Source of the DNA: Clostridia bacterium
Lineage (GTDB): Bacteria > Bacillota > Clostridia > TANB77 > SIG350
Direction of reading: 5' to 3'
Assembly: GCA_028701115.1 (NCBI GenBank)
Contig: JAQVRJ010000003.1
Location: 1 to 38,736 of the forward strand
Length of the DNA stretch: 38,736 bases
Shown here: piece by piece, positions 17,243-26,837 of the stretch
Numbering within the stretch: position 1 is the stretch's first letter
How the letters are laid out: each line of letters starts with the position of its first letter
Notes under the pieces: model-generated
Databases searched by the model: none
Told to the model about the DNA's origin: nothing
The model's input: only the letters and a program-made list of their open reading frames with translations
Made by a program: the position numbers and the translations under genes

Positions 17243-19240
17243 CTATATACCTAAATATCTATAATAATCATTATCAAGTATTAGTCTTGAATATTTGTAT
17301 TTGTTATATATTTGGTTAGATATTTGCTTTGTATAATTTTCTGGTATATCTAAACCTTCAACAGGTATAAATGTTTTTGTTTTTGCATTATATCTTCCTA
17401 AATCAGTTATAAAGCTTCTATTCGAATATATAACAAGCGAATTTGTATCAGATAATATATCTCTACCCATTAATAATCTTGAATCGAACTCTACACCAAA
17501 TAAGTTTAATATTGTTGGTACCATATCTAAACTTGAACCATATTTTTCAACTTTTATAGGTTCTATCATTGAACCAGACCATAATAAGAATGGCATATGA
17601 TATTTTTCAAAATTATCATCTCTCTCATATGTAGATAATTCATTTATTTCATCTAACGTTAATCCATAAGGATAATGATCTGCTGATAACATAATTACAG
17701 TATCATCCAATTTACCAGCTATTTCTAATCTTGTAATTAATTCTCCAATAGCTTTATCTAATTCAACTTGTGTTGCTAAATAACATCTTGCAGTTTCTGA
17801 ATATGGTAAATCCTTTACAGTATCCCAATTCCAACTTACCATCATATTACCAGTTCTATTATAATTCAAATGGCCACTAACAGTCATATAATATGTAACA
17901 AAATGATCATTATTAATGTAATCATCTGTTGTTGCTTTTATCATTTCATAATCACTATTAGGCCAATATTTTGTAACCATTCTTTCTTCAAGGCCATTAC
18001 CTACTGCAAGATATGAGTTATATCCCATTGCATTAATATATAAATCCCTTCCATAATACTTAGCTGTATGATTATGATATGCATTTGAAGAATAACCCAA
18101 TTTTTCAAATATATTTGCATATGATAACGGCATATAATGATTTTCCAATCTTTTTAAACTCCAGACACCTTCTTTAGGTATTAAAGATGTATCAGTAATG
18201 TATTCTCCATCAGCTGTACTTACTGGAAATACAGGTGTATAAAAATTTTCAAATTGGAATCCTTCTTTATATAGTTTATATAAATTAGGTGTTATATCCT
18301 CTCTAATTGCCATACTACTAAAAGCTTCACATACAAATACTATTAAATTTTTATCTTTAAACATTCCTGTATATTCATTCTTTTTAGATGGTTCTTGATT
18401 CATAAAATATTCATGCATACCAATTATATCTTTATTTGTTTCATTAGCTATTAATGATTCAAAATCAATATTCATAATATTGTATTCTACTTCTTTTTCT
18501 GGTGGTATCTCATTCTGCGGATCTTTTGTTTCTTCTCCAGCAATATCTTTTTCTTCAAATCCAAATACCAATCTTTGAAAATCCAATCTCATTTCTGAAC
18601 ATAACCCAAATTTCTGTATTGTTAATATGGGAGCATGTGTATTATAATATAAATTCTTTGCAGAATATACATCATTTGAAAATGAAATATTTACACAAAT
18701 TACTACTATCAATTGAAATACTATAAAGAAAACTATCTTCTTTATTCTACTTTTACTCTTTTGCTTATTTAAAACAATCTTCCTTTTAGCTAATAGAATA
18801 AACCATAAAATCAAAGGTATAAATAATAATATTATATTAAACCATTGGTTAAGAATCTTTTCAAATATTGTTTCAACAAATTGCATTACTTGCCCAGCAC
18901 CATTAAATATAGAATAAAATGATAGAAACGAATCATATATACTATAATAAACCACCTGTGCCGAGAATATAAAACATAATATAAATAAAATAGTAGTTGC
19001 TACTATTTTATTTGCTTTTTCTTTTCCTATTCCTGATAATAAATAAATAACTGTTGCTAGGGGAATAGAAAATGCAATTTTCCAAATAATGCCTTCAATA
19101 CTTTGAAAAAACATAATAGAAAATACCGTTTCTAAATAAATTACGGCTAATAAAATATATAAAAATCCTGATATTCTCTTAATGCCCTTTACTTCTTTTT
19201 CTTCATTAATATTATTTTTCAATACACTATTTATTCTCAT
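17243..19240 (-). CDS. LTA synthase/sulfatase-superfamily membrane protein
   Basis: N-terminal transmembrane helices then KNLIVFVCEAFSSMAI, STADGEYITDTSL, VIMLSADHYPYGL, YHMPFLLWSGSM. Confidence 0.85.
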   Translation of the reverse strand: MRINSVLKNNINEEKEVKGIKRISGFLYILLAVIYLETVFSIMFFQSIEGIIWKIAFSIPLATVIYLLSGIGKEKANKIVATTILFILCFIFSAQVVYYSIYDSFLSFYSIFNGAGQVMQFVETIFEKILNQWFNIILLFIPLILWFILLAKRKIVLNKQKSKSRIKKIVFFIVFQLIVVICVNISFSNDVYSAKNLYYNTHAPILTIQKFGLCSEMRLDFQRLVFGFEEKDIAGEETKDPQNEIPPEKEVEYNIMNIDFESLIANETNKDIIGMHEYFMNQEPSKKNEYTGMFKDKNLIVFVCEAFSSMAIREDITPNLYKLYKEGFQFENFYTPVFPVSTADGEYITDTSLIPKEGVWSLKRLENHYMPLSYANIFEKLGYSSNAYHNHTAKYYGRDLYINAMGYNSYLAVGNGLEERMVTKYWPNSDYEMIKATTDDYINNDHFVTYYMTVSGHLNYNRTGNMMVSWNWDTVKDLPYSETARCYLATQVELDKAIGELITRLEIAGKLDDTVIMLSADHYPYGLTLDEINELSTYERDDNFEKYHMPFLLWSGSMIEPIKVEKYGSSLDMVPTILNLFGVEFDSRLLMGRDILSDTNSLVIYSNRSFITDLGRYNAKTKTFIPVEGLDIPENYTKQISNQIYNKYKYSRLILDNDYYRYLGI

Positions 19241-20007
19241 GCCATATTACTCTTTTCTTTTTTTTCTATTATTATATCTCCAAATCTTTCTTTTTGATCA
19301 ATAGATATTCTTTTTAGTTTTGCTAATTCTAATAAACTTAAAAATGACGTTACAACTTCAAGTTTTGTTTCTTGTTTATCTGTAAATAACTCATTAAATA
19401 CGAATCTTGGATTTTTCATTAACTCTTTTATTATTTCTTTTGCTTTTGATCTAACTGTTACACTTTCATATTCTGCTAATTTAGTAATATTTTCATAATT
19501 TAAATTTTGCAAATTAGCATTTCTTTTTAACATATTATAATATGTTACAGGAATTACTTCTTTATCATACTGTTTTTCTATTTTTTGCTTTGGTAATTCA
19601 ACTTTATCTGGCTGTTTAGAATATCTATTTGAATATATTGTATATCTATCTCTCAGTTCTACAGAAAAATCTTTATATAACTTATATATCAAAATTCTCT
19701 TAGCTAACTCTTCTTCTGTTAAACCTTCTTCATCTTCATCAGGTTCTAGCATTGGCAATAATTTTCTAGATTTTAAATATATTAAAGTTGCCGCCATTAC
19801 TAAAAATTCGCTAGCTATCTCTAAATCTAATTTTTCCATTGCTTGCATATACTCAATATATTGTTCAATAACTTCATCAAGTTTAATATTAAATACATCC
19901 ATTTTATTTTTATCTATTAAGTAGCATAATAAATCAAATGGCCCTTCGAAATTATCTATTTTAATTAAATATTCTTGTTTTTTTATTTCTTCCACTGTAT
20001 CCTCCAC
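19237..20007 (-). CDS. scpA: Segregation and condensation protein A
   Basis: YLIKIDNFEGPFDLLCYLIDKNKMDVFNI, ASEFLVMAATLIYLKSRKLLP; C-terminal VVTSFLSLLELAKLKRI. Confidence 0.93.
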   Translation of the reverse strand: MEDTVEEIKKQEYLIKIDNFEGPFDLLCYLIDKNKMDVFNIKLDEVIEQYIEYMQAMEKLDLEIASEFLVMAATLIYLKSRKLLPMLEPDEDEEGLTEEELAKRILIYKLYKDFSVELRDRYTIYSNRYSKQPDKVELPKQKIEKQYDKEVIPVTYYNMLKRNANLQNLNYENITKLAEYESVTVRSKAKEIIKELMKNPRFVFNELFTDKQETKLEVVTSFLSLLELAKLKRISIDQKERFGDIIIEKKEKSNMA

Positions 20008-20119
20008 ATTTATTTATAATAATTTGCCTACCAAATTATTATATACCAAAATATATATTAATTCAATTAATTTTGTTTAATCAAATATTTCTTATTTCAA
20101 AGTGTCATTAACTATTATT

Positions 20120-21241
20120 TTAAAGTGCTCCCCATAGAACCGAACGGAACGATATGCTATCATATGCTCCACCATCGTCACTGTTGAAAGCGAACAAACT
20201 GGCAACCAAACAATCATTGTAACCACGTCTGAAGAAAGAACTGCCCGAAGAAATAAAGCGGGAGCGGCCACTATGCCATGATGTGCTATCTGATGAGCTT
20301 GATGATGTCTCGAATACTGCATCTCCATATCTATCTCCATATGATGAATATCCTTCATAATATTTTGCATTTGCACTTCCAAATGTATTTTCTACATTTG
20401 AATTTAATCCTGCTGCTACATATTCCCATAATCCTCCATTCATATCAAATATTCCATAATTATTTCCTGTTGTACTTTCTTCTGCAATACCACCTGTTAT
20501 ATAATCATCAGACCATGATGTTTGTACTCCATTTCTTCCATATTTACTTTGTGCTAAATATGCTACAGCTCCCCATTCACTATTTTTAATTAAATGACTA
20601 TTTAATCCCAAATTTATACTAAGTGAATTTGTAAAACAATTCGCTATTGATATATTTTTCCAACTACTTGCTCCTGGTACTGATACTGCTTTTGTTCCAT
20701 TATTACTCATTTCATATTTTGCTACCCATATTCCTGATAACATTTTTTCTGTTCCGTCGTTATATCTAAATGCTGGATGTATATTAAAATTTTCTTGTCC
20801 TAAACTAGAATTAATTATTATTGTTCCCAACGCTGTCTCTTGTGTTATTCCTTTCATAAATTCTATATGTATTGGACTTGATGTATTTGTATGATACCCT
20901 GTTCCTATACTATATGCATATCTTGGTATCCATACCCAATAGCTTCCATCTGCTGTTACTGCATTTGCCCACTTGCTTGTTGTATTATCTGTTGCAAAAC
21001 TTTCTGTACTAGCTATATAATCATACCAATCATTATATACAAAAACTGTATTTAATACTCCTTCATTATACTGTCTTATTTCATTTCCATTTGTATCCCA
21101 ATATACTGCTGTCATTCCTGTATCTAACTTTGGACTATTCACTCCTTTGGTTGCATCATATTGGCCATCATATAGATTTACAATCGTTGGTATTTCTGTT
21201 GCTGGAGATTCTTCTTGTTCTGATGTTAATGTTTGATCATA
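20120..21241 (-). CDS. FGE/SUMF1 (C-type-lectin-fold)-like extracellular module; in frame with the upstream prepilin-like ORF
   Basis: SYWVWIPRYAYSI, HPAFRYNDGTEKMLSGIWVAKYEMS, NNYGIFDMNGGLWEYV, C-terminal SFRSVLWGAL. The first residue in the ORF track (21142) is a GTG without a well-spaced SD; the frame is open back to the TAA at 21242-21244. Confidence 0.75.
   Translation of the reverse strand, partial: YDQTLTSEQEESPATEIPTIVNLYDGQYDATKGVNSPKLDTGMTAVYWDTNGNEIRQYNEGVLNTVFVYNDWYDYIASTESFATDNTTSKWANAVTADGSYWVWIPRYAYSIGTGYHTNTSSPIHIEFMKGITQETALGTIIINSSLGQENFNIHPAFRYNDGTEKMLSGIWVAKYEMSNNGTKAVSVPGASSWKNISIANCFTNSLSINLGLNSHLIKNSEWGAVAYLAQSKYGRNGVQTSWSDDYITGGIAEESTTGNNYGIFDMNGGLWEYVAAGLNSNVENTFGSANAKYYEGYSSYGDRYGDAVFETSSSSSDSTSWHSGRSRFISSGSSFFRRGYNDCLVASLFAFNSDDGGAYDSISFRSVLWGAL
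20121..20283 (-). other. Candidate DGR variable region (VR) at the 3' end of the FGE/lectin module
   Basis: Abrupt GC rise: hand count 75/160 (~47%) over ~20121-20280 against 10/60 (~17%) for 20581-20640 in the same gene. Many NNC/NNT codons for S/G/R/D/N/Y/F/H/C; ends ISFRSVLWGAL-stop. Confidence 0.6.
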
Positions 21242-21676
21242 TTATATATTCCCTTCATATTCAAATCCTTGATAATATACTTTCCCTAATGTTGTTACAT
21301 AATACTTTAATACTTCTGTTTCGCTTATTGATAATTCATTTTTTAAACTATTATCTATTGCTAATACATCTTTTCCTGCTATTTGTAATACCGATTCTGG
21401 TAATGCATCATTATTTTCTGCATTTGCTTCTGTATATCCTTGTATTACTCCTACCCATTTATATTTTTCTAAATCTCCTTCTGTTGTTGCATATTTCGCC
21501 ATATTATTTAACATTTTTATATTTATTGCTTCTTGTACTGTTGATATGTTATTTAAAAAGACTGCTAGCTGTGCATTTTGTGGTGTGTTTACTCCTGTTA
21601 TTACAACTGCTGCTGTTAATATTATTAATACTATTATTGTTATTATTAACGCTACTAAACTTATTCCTTTTTTCAT
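21242..21676 (-). CDS. Type IV prepilin-like protein (N-terminal module)
   Basis: MKKGISLVALIITIIVLIILTAAVVITGV: short basic leader, G, then hydrophobic helix; SD AAAGGGGAGAAAAAGAT. Ends at a TAA followed by open frame into the FGE-like module. Confidence 0.8.
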   Translation of the reverse strand: MKKGISLVALIITIIVLIILTAAVVITGVNTPQNAQLAVFLNNISTVQEAINIKMLNNMAKYATTEGDLEKYKWVGVIQGYTEANAENNDALPESVLQIAGKDVLAIDNSLKNELSISETEVLKYYVTTLGKVYYQGFEYEGNI

Positions 21677-21729
21677 ATCTTTTTCTCCCCTTTAAATTAC
21701 ATATGTTATACTAAAATATTATACAATAA

Positions 21730-23679
21730 TTATAAGCTTTCTAATTCTTTAATTTTATCTCTTATTCTTGCAGCTTCTTCAAAATCCAAATTTTTAGCAC
21801 AAAGTACCATTTTATCTGTTAAATCATTTATTATTTCTTCTATACTCTTATCTTTATCTTCAGAATATTGTCCTTTTTCTTCCTCAACAATCAATGTTTT
21901 AATAGTATCCCTAATATCTTTTTTAATAGTCATAGGTACAATATTATTCTTCTCATTATATTCTTTTTGTATTTGTCTTCTTCTTTTTGTTTCTCTTATA
22001 GCTTTTTCCATTGATTCTGTTAATTCATCTGCATACATTATTACTTTGCCATTAACATTTCTTGCTGCTCTACCAATTGTTTGTATTAATGATCTTTCAG
22101 AACGTAAAAATCCTTCTTTATCTGCATCAAGTATAGCAACTAATGACACTTCTGGTAAATCCAAACCTTCTCTTAAAAGATTTATTCCAACTAGAACATC
22201 TATATCCCCTGTTCTTAATTGTTTTATAATCTCTAATCTGTCTAAAGTTTTTACTTCTGAATGCATGTAATTTACTTTAATATCTATATTCTTCATATAT
22301 GCTGTTAAATCTTCAGCCATCTTTTTAGTTAATGTTGTAACTAAGACTCTTTCTCCTCTATCTATTACTTCTTTAATTTGAATTAACAAGTCATCTATTT
22401 GATTTATAGCAGGTTTTACAATAATTTCTGGATCAATCAATCCAGTAGGTCTAATAATCTGTTCAACTATTCCTGATGAATTTTCTTTCTCATAATCTGA
22501 TGGTGTAGCACTTACAAAAACAATTTGATTTATTTTTTGCTCCCACTCTGCAAATGTTAAAGGTCTATTATCATAAGCACAAGGTAATCTAAACCCATAT
22601 TCAACTAAAGATTCTTTACGTGCTCTATCCCCATTATACATAGCTCTTATTTGTGGTACTGTTACATGTGATTCATCAACCATTATTAGCATATCCTTTG
22701 GAAAATAATCCATTAAAGTATATGGTGGTGAACCTTTTTTTCTTCCACTTATAATTCTTGAATAATTCTCTATTCCTTGACAAAATCCTGTTTCAACTAA
22801 CATTTCTATATCGAAGTTAGTTCTTTGCTCTATTCTTTGCGCTTCAACCAACTTATTATTCTTTTTAAAATAATCTATTTGTTCTTCTAATTCTTTTTCA
22901 ATTTCTTTAATTGCATTATCCATTTTATCTGTTGTTGTAACATAATGAGATTTAGGAAAAACAATTAAATATTCTTTACTACCTAATATTTTACCAGTTA
23001 TAGGATGAACAACATTTATCTTTTCAATTTCATCACCGAAAAATTCAATACGAATTACACTATCACTAGAATGAGATAAAAAGATATCTACAGTATCGCC
23101 TTTCACACGGAAACATCCACGTTTAAAATCTATATCATTTCTTGTATATTGCATTTCTACTAATCTATGAATTACTTCTTCTCTTGATTTATCCATTCCA
23201 GGTCTTATAGATAAAACCATATTATCATAATCTACTGGATCACCTAAACCATAAATACAAGATACACTCGCTACAATTATTACATCGTCTCTTTCATATA
23301 ATGATGCTGTTGCTGAATGTCTTAATTGATCTATTTCATCATTTATAGATGAATCTTTTTCAATAAATGTATCAGTCTTAGCTATATATGCTTCTGGTTG
23401 GTAATAATCATAATATGATACAAAATATTCAACAGCGTTTTCTGGAAAAAACTCTTTGAATTCTGCATACAATTGACCTGCTAATGTTTTATTATGTGCA
23501 ATAACTAATGTAGGTTTATTTACTTTTTCTATTACATTTGCCATAGTGAATGTTTTACCTGAACCTGTTACACCTAATAATGTTTGAAACTTTTCTCCAT
23601 TATTTATTCCATCAACAAGTTTTTCTATTGCTTGAGGTTGATCTCCACTTGGCACATATTCTGAATGTAACTTAAACAT
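21730..23679 (-). CDS. uvrB: Excinuclease ABC subunit B
   Basis: [73 protein letters not shown]-terminal UVR motif. Confidence 0.97.
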   Translation of the reverse strand: MFKLHSEYVPSGDQPQAIEKLVDGINNGEKFQTLLGVTGSGKTFTMANVIEKVNKPTLVIAHNKTLAGQLYAEFKEFFPENAVEYFVSYYDYYQPEAYIAKTDTFIEKDSSINDEIDQLRHSATASLYERDDVIIVASVSCIYGLGDPVDYDNMVLSIRPGMDKSREEVIHRLVEMQYTRNDIDFKRGCFRVKGDTVDIFLSHSSDSVIRIEFFGDEIEKINVVHPITGKILGSKEYLIVFPKSHYVTTTDKMDNAIKEIEKELEEQIDYFKKNNKLVEAQRIEQRTNFDIEMLVETGFCQGIENYSRIISGRKKGSPPYTLMDYFPKDMLIMVDESHVTVPQIRAMYNGDRARKESLVEYGFRLPCAYDNRPLTFAEWEQKINQIVFVSATPSDYEKENSSGIVEQIIRPTGLIDPEIIVKPAINQIDDLLIQIKEVIDRGERVLVTTLTKKMAEDLTAYMKNIDIKVNYMHSEVKTLDRLEIIKQLRTGDIDVLVGINLLREGLDLPEVSLVAILDADKEGFLRSERSLIQTIGRAARNVNGKVIMYADELTESMEKAIRETKRRRQIQKEYNEKNNIVPMTIKKDIRDTIKTLIVEEEKGQYSEDKDKSIEEIINDLTDKMVLCAKNLDFEEAARIRDKIKELESL

Positions 23680-23691
23680 AATATCTCCTTT

Positions 23692-24261
23692 TTAATTCTT
23701 TTCTTCCTCTCCAATTTCTCTAATTACTCTTGCTGGATTACCATATGCTAAAGTATTTGACGGTATATCTTTTGTTACAAGACTGCCTGCACCAATTACA
23801 ACATTATCTCCTATAGTTACTCCTGGTAATACAGTAACATTCCCGCCTAACCATACATTATTGCCTACAGTAATTGGTTTAGCGATTTCTATCCATTGAT
23901 TTCTTTTTTTTACATCAAAAGGATGATCTACTGTATAAAAACTACAATTTGGAGCTACAAGAACATTATTTCCAAATGTAACTTTAGCACAATCTAATAT
24001 TATACAACCATGATTCATATAAAAGTTATTACCTACAGAAATATTATATCCATAATCGCACCAAAAATCTGATTCTATTGCTATTTTTTCACCAGTTTTA
24101 CCTAATATTTTTCTTAATAAAATATCTCTATTTTTAATATCTGAAGGTTTTAAATTATTATATTGAAAGCATAAATCTTTTACTCTTCTTCTTGCATTAG
24201 TTAATTCTTCTACATCACTATGAAAATATTCTCCTGCTATCATCTTTTCTTTTTCTGTCAT
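23692..24261 (-). CDS. Sugar/maltose O-acetyltransferase (left-handed beta-helix)
   Basis: MTEKEKMIAGEYFHSDVEEL, NHGCIILDCAKVTFGNNVLVAPNCSFYTVDHP, GNNVWLGGNVTVLPGVTIGDNVVIGAGSLVTKDIP. Confidence 0.93.
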   Translation of the reverse strand: MTEKEKMIAGEYFHSDVEELTNARRRVKDLCFQYNNLKPSDIKNRDILLRKILGKTGEKIAIESDFWCDYGYNISVGNNFYMNHGCIILDCAKVTFGNNVLVAPNCSFYTVDHPFDVKKRNQWIEIAKPITVGNNVWLGGNVTVLPGVTIGDNVVIGAGSLVTKDIPSNTLAYGNPARVIREIGEEEKN

Positions 24262-24395
24262 TTTATTCTCCTAACACATTCATTATATATATTTTTTTTT
24301 ATAAAATTATATCATTCTTATATCTAAAAGACAAGTTTACAAACATATATATTGTCTATTCTCATAAAAAAATTATTAAAATGCTAAACATTAAA

Positions 24396-24427
24396 AAACA
24401 TAGCTATACGTAATACAAGCTATGTTT
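24396..24427 (-). terminator. Terminator downstream of the PAP2 gene
   Basis: 10-bp perfect stem AAACATAGCT/AGCTATGTTT followed by TTT on minus. Confidence 0.65.
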
Positions 24428-24468
24428 CCAATATGTAATTTATATTATAATTAAAACTCAAATATTTT

Positions 24469-25128
24469 TTAATAATTAATGTCTTTTTTTTCTTTAATAC
24501 TATTAAATACAGTTATAAAACATATTAAATATGCTATAGATATTAGGAATCCAGATATTACATCACTAGCATAATGAACCCCTAAGTATACTCTACTAAA
24601 TAATATTACTAATACTAACAAGCTAAATAATCCACATAAAATATACTTAATATATTTATTTTCTACATAATTGAATATTAAATATATTATAAATCCATAA
24701 AAAGCTACACTTACCATTGAATGTCCTGATGGAAAACTATATCCATTTTCAACAACTAACCTATACCCTTCAGGTCTAGGCCTCTGTACAATATTTTTCA
24801 AGATAATATTCAATATGAAACTTACTGCTAAATTACTACAAATAACAATACCAATACTTTTTCTTTTAACAATTATAGTAACAATTAAAGATAATATTGA
24901 TGCTATTATTAAAACATATGCTCCACCTAGATTAGTAATAAATTTCATTACATTGGTTAAAGCATCATTTCTGAAATTTTCTACAATAGATTCATATGCT
25001 ATTATATCCATCTTCATAATTTCTTTTTCAAAAACGTCCTCTGTAATCATTATAAATATTAATAAAACTACAGCAACAATAATCCATTTTATATTCTTAA
25101 TTAATAATTCTTTTATTTTAGATTTCAT
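24469..25128 (-). CDS. PAP2-family membrane phosphatase
   Basis: KNIVQRPRPEGY, SFPSGHSMVSVAFYG, SRVYLGVHYASDVISG phosphatase motifs with TM helices. Confidence 0.92.
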   Translation of the reverse strand: MKSKIKELLIKNIKWIIVAVVLLIFIMITEDVFEKEIMKMDIIAYESIVENFRNDALTNVMKFITNLGGAYVLIIASILSLIVTIIVKRKSIGIVICSNLAVSFILNIILKNIVQRPRPEGYRLVVENGYSFPSGHSMVSVAFYGFIIYLIFNYVENKYIKYILCGLFSLLVLVILFSRVYLGVHYASDVISGFLISIAYLICFITVFNSIKEKKDINY

Positions 25129-25161
25129 TATTCCTCCAATATGAAAAGATTATACAATATT

Positions 25162-26724
25162 TTATATAAAATTACTAGTAACATTTATTAATCCCTCTTT
25201 AGTTAATTCATATACTTCATCACAAACATTTTCTATATATTTTCTATCATGCGAAATACTTATTATAGCACCTGTATAATTAGATAATACTTCTCGTATT
25301 ATTGGATTAGATAAAGGACTAAGATTTCTGGTAGGTTCATCAAGTATTAAAACATTTGCTTGTTCTAAAATAAGTTTTAATAATAATACTTTTGCTTTTT
25401 GTCCACCACTTAAATTTTTAATCATTCCCATTGTTTCTTCAGCTGTAAATTTCATACTTCCCATAAAAGTTCTTGCTTTTGTTACCTCAACTTTTATTCC
25501 AGATGGAACTAAAAACTCTATAACACTCATATTTTCGTTAATACCAAGCTCATAATTCTGCGGCATATATCCTATTTTAATATCTTCTCTGCATTCCATT
25601 AATGAATAAATTTCCCTTATTAATGTTGTTTTACCTGTTCCATTATCACCAATTATTCCTATATGTTTTGAGCCAATAACTTTTAATTCTATATTCTTAG
25701 ATAAAACTTTTTCACTAATAGATAATTCATTAATTTTTAAATCTAAAACTATTTTACCATTAGGAATATATATATTATCTGAAAAAAGAAATAATATTGC
25801 TTCTTCTACATCTGGAATATCTTCAAAATCTTCTTTTTGTTTATCAAATCTTTTTTCTTGAGCTTTTAAAGTTTTCATCTTCTTTTTTAACAAATATCCA
25901 CTATGTGGGTCTTGTCTAGTAATTGTATTCTGCTGACTTTCTACCTTTTGGTAAATTTCATTATACTTATTCATTTGCTTTTTATACTCTGAACGTTGTT
26001 TTTTTGCTATTTTATCTTGTCTTTCAATTAATCCTAATCTTTTTTCTACATATTCTTTATATCCAATATGTTCAATAGTATATCTCATTTCACTTTTTCT
26101 TTTTATCTGTTCTAAATGTATAATACCATTTGCAGTTTTTTCTAAAAGCTTTTCATCATGAGAAATATATAATACTGGTATATTTGCTGAAAGAATAAAA
26201 TCTTCCAACCATTCTAATGTATGTATATCTAAATCATTCGTTGGTTCATCGAGCAACAACACATCTGGATTTTTAATTAATATTTTTGCTAATTGTATTT
26301 TTACTTTTTCTCCACCAGATAATGTACTAATCTGTTGTTCACTTTCTAAAATTTTTTGATCTAAATCTACTTTTTCTATATTTATTTTAATATTAGCTAT
26401 ATCTTTATATTTACTATAATCCACTTCTTCAGTAGGATATTCTTTAAAAAAATACTCTAATACAGTTACATTATCCCAAACTTTATCTAAAAACTGTTCT
26501 AAATAACCAATATATCCATTTTTTATTATATTACCTTTTATATTGCAATAATCTTCTAACAACTTCATATCTACAATAGCTTTTATTAAAGTACTTTTCC
26601 CATTACCTTCTTCACCAATAATTGCAATTTTATCTCCTTTTTGTAAAGAAAAAGAAAAATTAGTTAATAATGGTCTATCATTTTCTTTCATGGTAATACT
26701 TAAATTATTTATTTCTACCATCAT
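25162..26724 (-). CDS. ABC-F family ATPase (ribosomal-protection-like)
   Basis: Two NBDs: GEEGNGKST...LSGGEKVKIQLAKIL...LLLDEPTNDLD...ISHD and GDNGTGKTT...LSGGQKAKVLLLKLI...LILDEPTRNLSPLSNP...ISHD; charged inter-domain linker, no TM. Confidence 0.88.
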   Translation of the reverse strand: MMVEINNLSITMKENDRPLLTNFSFSLQKGDKIAIIGEEGNGKSTLIKAIVDMKLLEDYCNIKGNIIKNGYIGYLEQFLDKVWDNVTVLEYFFKEYPTEEVDYSKYKDIANIKINIEKVDLDQKILESEQQISTLSGGEKVKIQLAKILIKNPDVLLLDEPTNDLDIHTLEWLEDFILSANIPVLYISHDEKLLEKTANGIIHLEQIKRKSEMRYTIEHIGYKEYVEKRLGLIERQDKIAKKQRSEYKKQMNKYNEIYQKVESQQNTITRQDPHSGYLLKKKMKTLKAQEKRFDKQKEDFEDIPDVEEAILFLFSDNIYIPNGKIVLDLKINELSISEKVLSKNIELKVIGSKHIGIIGDNGTGKTTLIREIYSLMECREDIKIGYMPQNYELGINENMSVIEFLVPSGIKVEVTKARTFMGSMKFTAEETMGMIKNLSGGQKAKVLLLKLILEQANVLILDEPTRNLSPLSNPIIREVLSNYTGAIISISHDRKYIENVCDEVYELTKEGLINVTSNFI

Positions 26725-26736
26725 TATTCCCCCTTA

Positions 26737-26757
26737 AAGGCATAACGACTATGCCTT
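26737..26757 (-). promoter_or_regulatory. Hairpin between uORF stop and SD of the second ABC-F gene
   Basis: Minus strand AAGGCATA-GTCGT-TATGCCTT (8-bp perfect stem) directly followed by TAAGGGGG SD and ATG. Confidence 0.65.
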
Positions 26758-26758
26758 A

Positions 26759-26791
26759 TTATATTTTCTTTTTTATATTTAAATTATTCAT
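26759..26791 (-). CDS. Putative 10-aa leader peptide of the second ABC-F gene
   Basis: SD AGAGGTGG, ATG AAT AAT TTA AAT ATA AAA AAG AAA ATA TAA = MNNLNIKKKI. Confidence 0.55.
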   Translation of the reverse strand: MNNLNIKKKI

Positions 26792-26837
26792 TTTACCACC
26801 TCTTTATATATAATATTTTATATATATTTATAAAATA

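Noticed and set aside
20092-20382. 96-aa minus-strand ORF overlapping the candidate VR
   Set aside because: Alternative frame of the FGE/lectin gene; no SD and His-rich nonsense composition.
21091-21714. 207-aa plus-strand ORF (Leu/Ile-rich)
   Set aside because: Antisense shadow of the prepilin/FGE frame; low-complexity L/I/H composition, no SD, no family.
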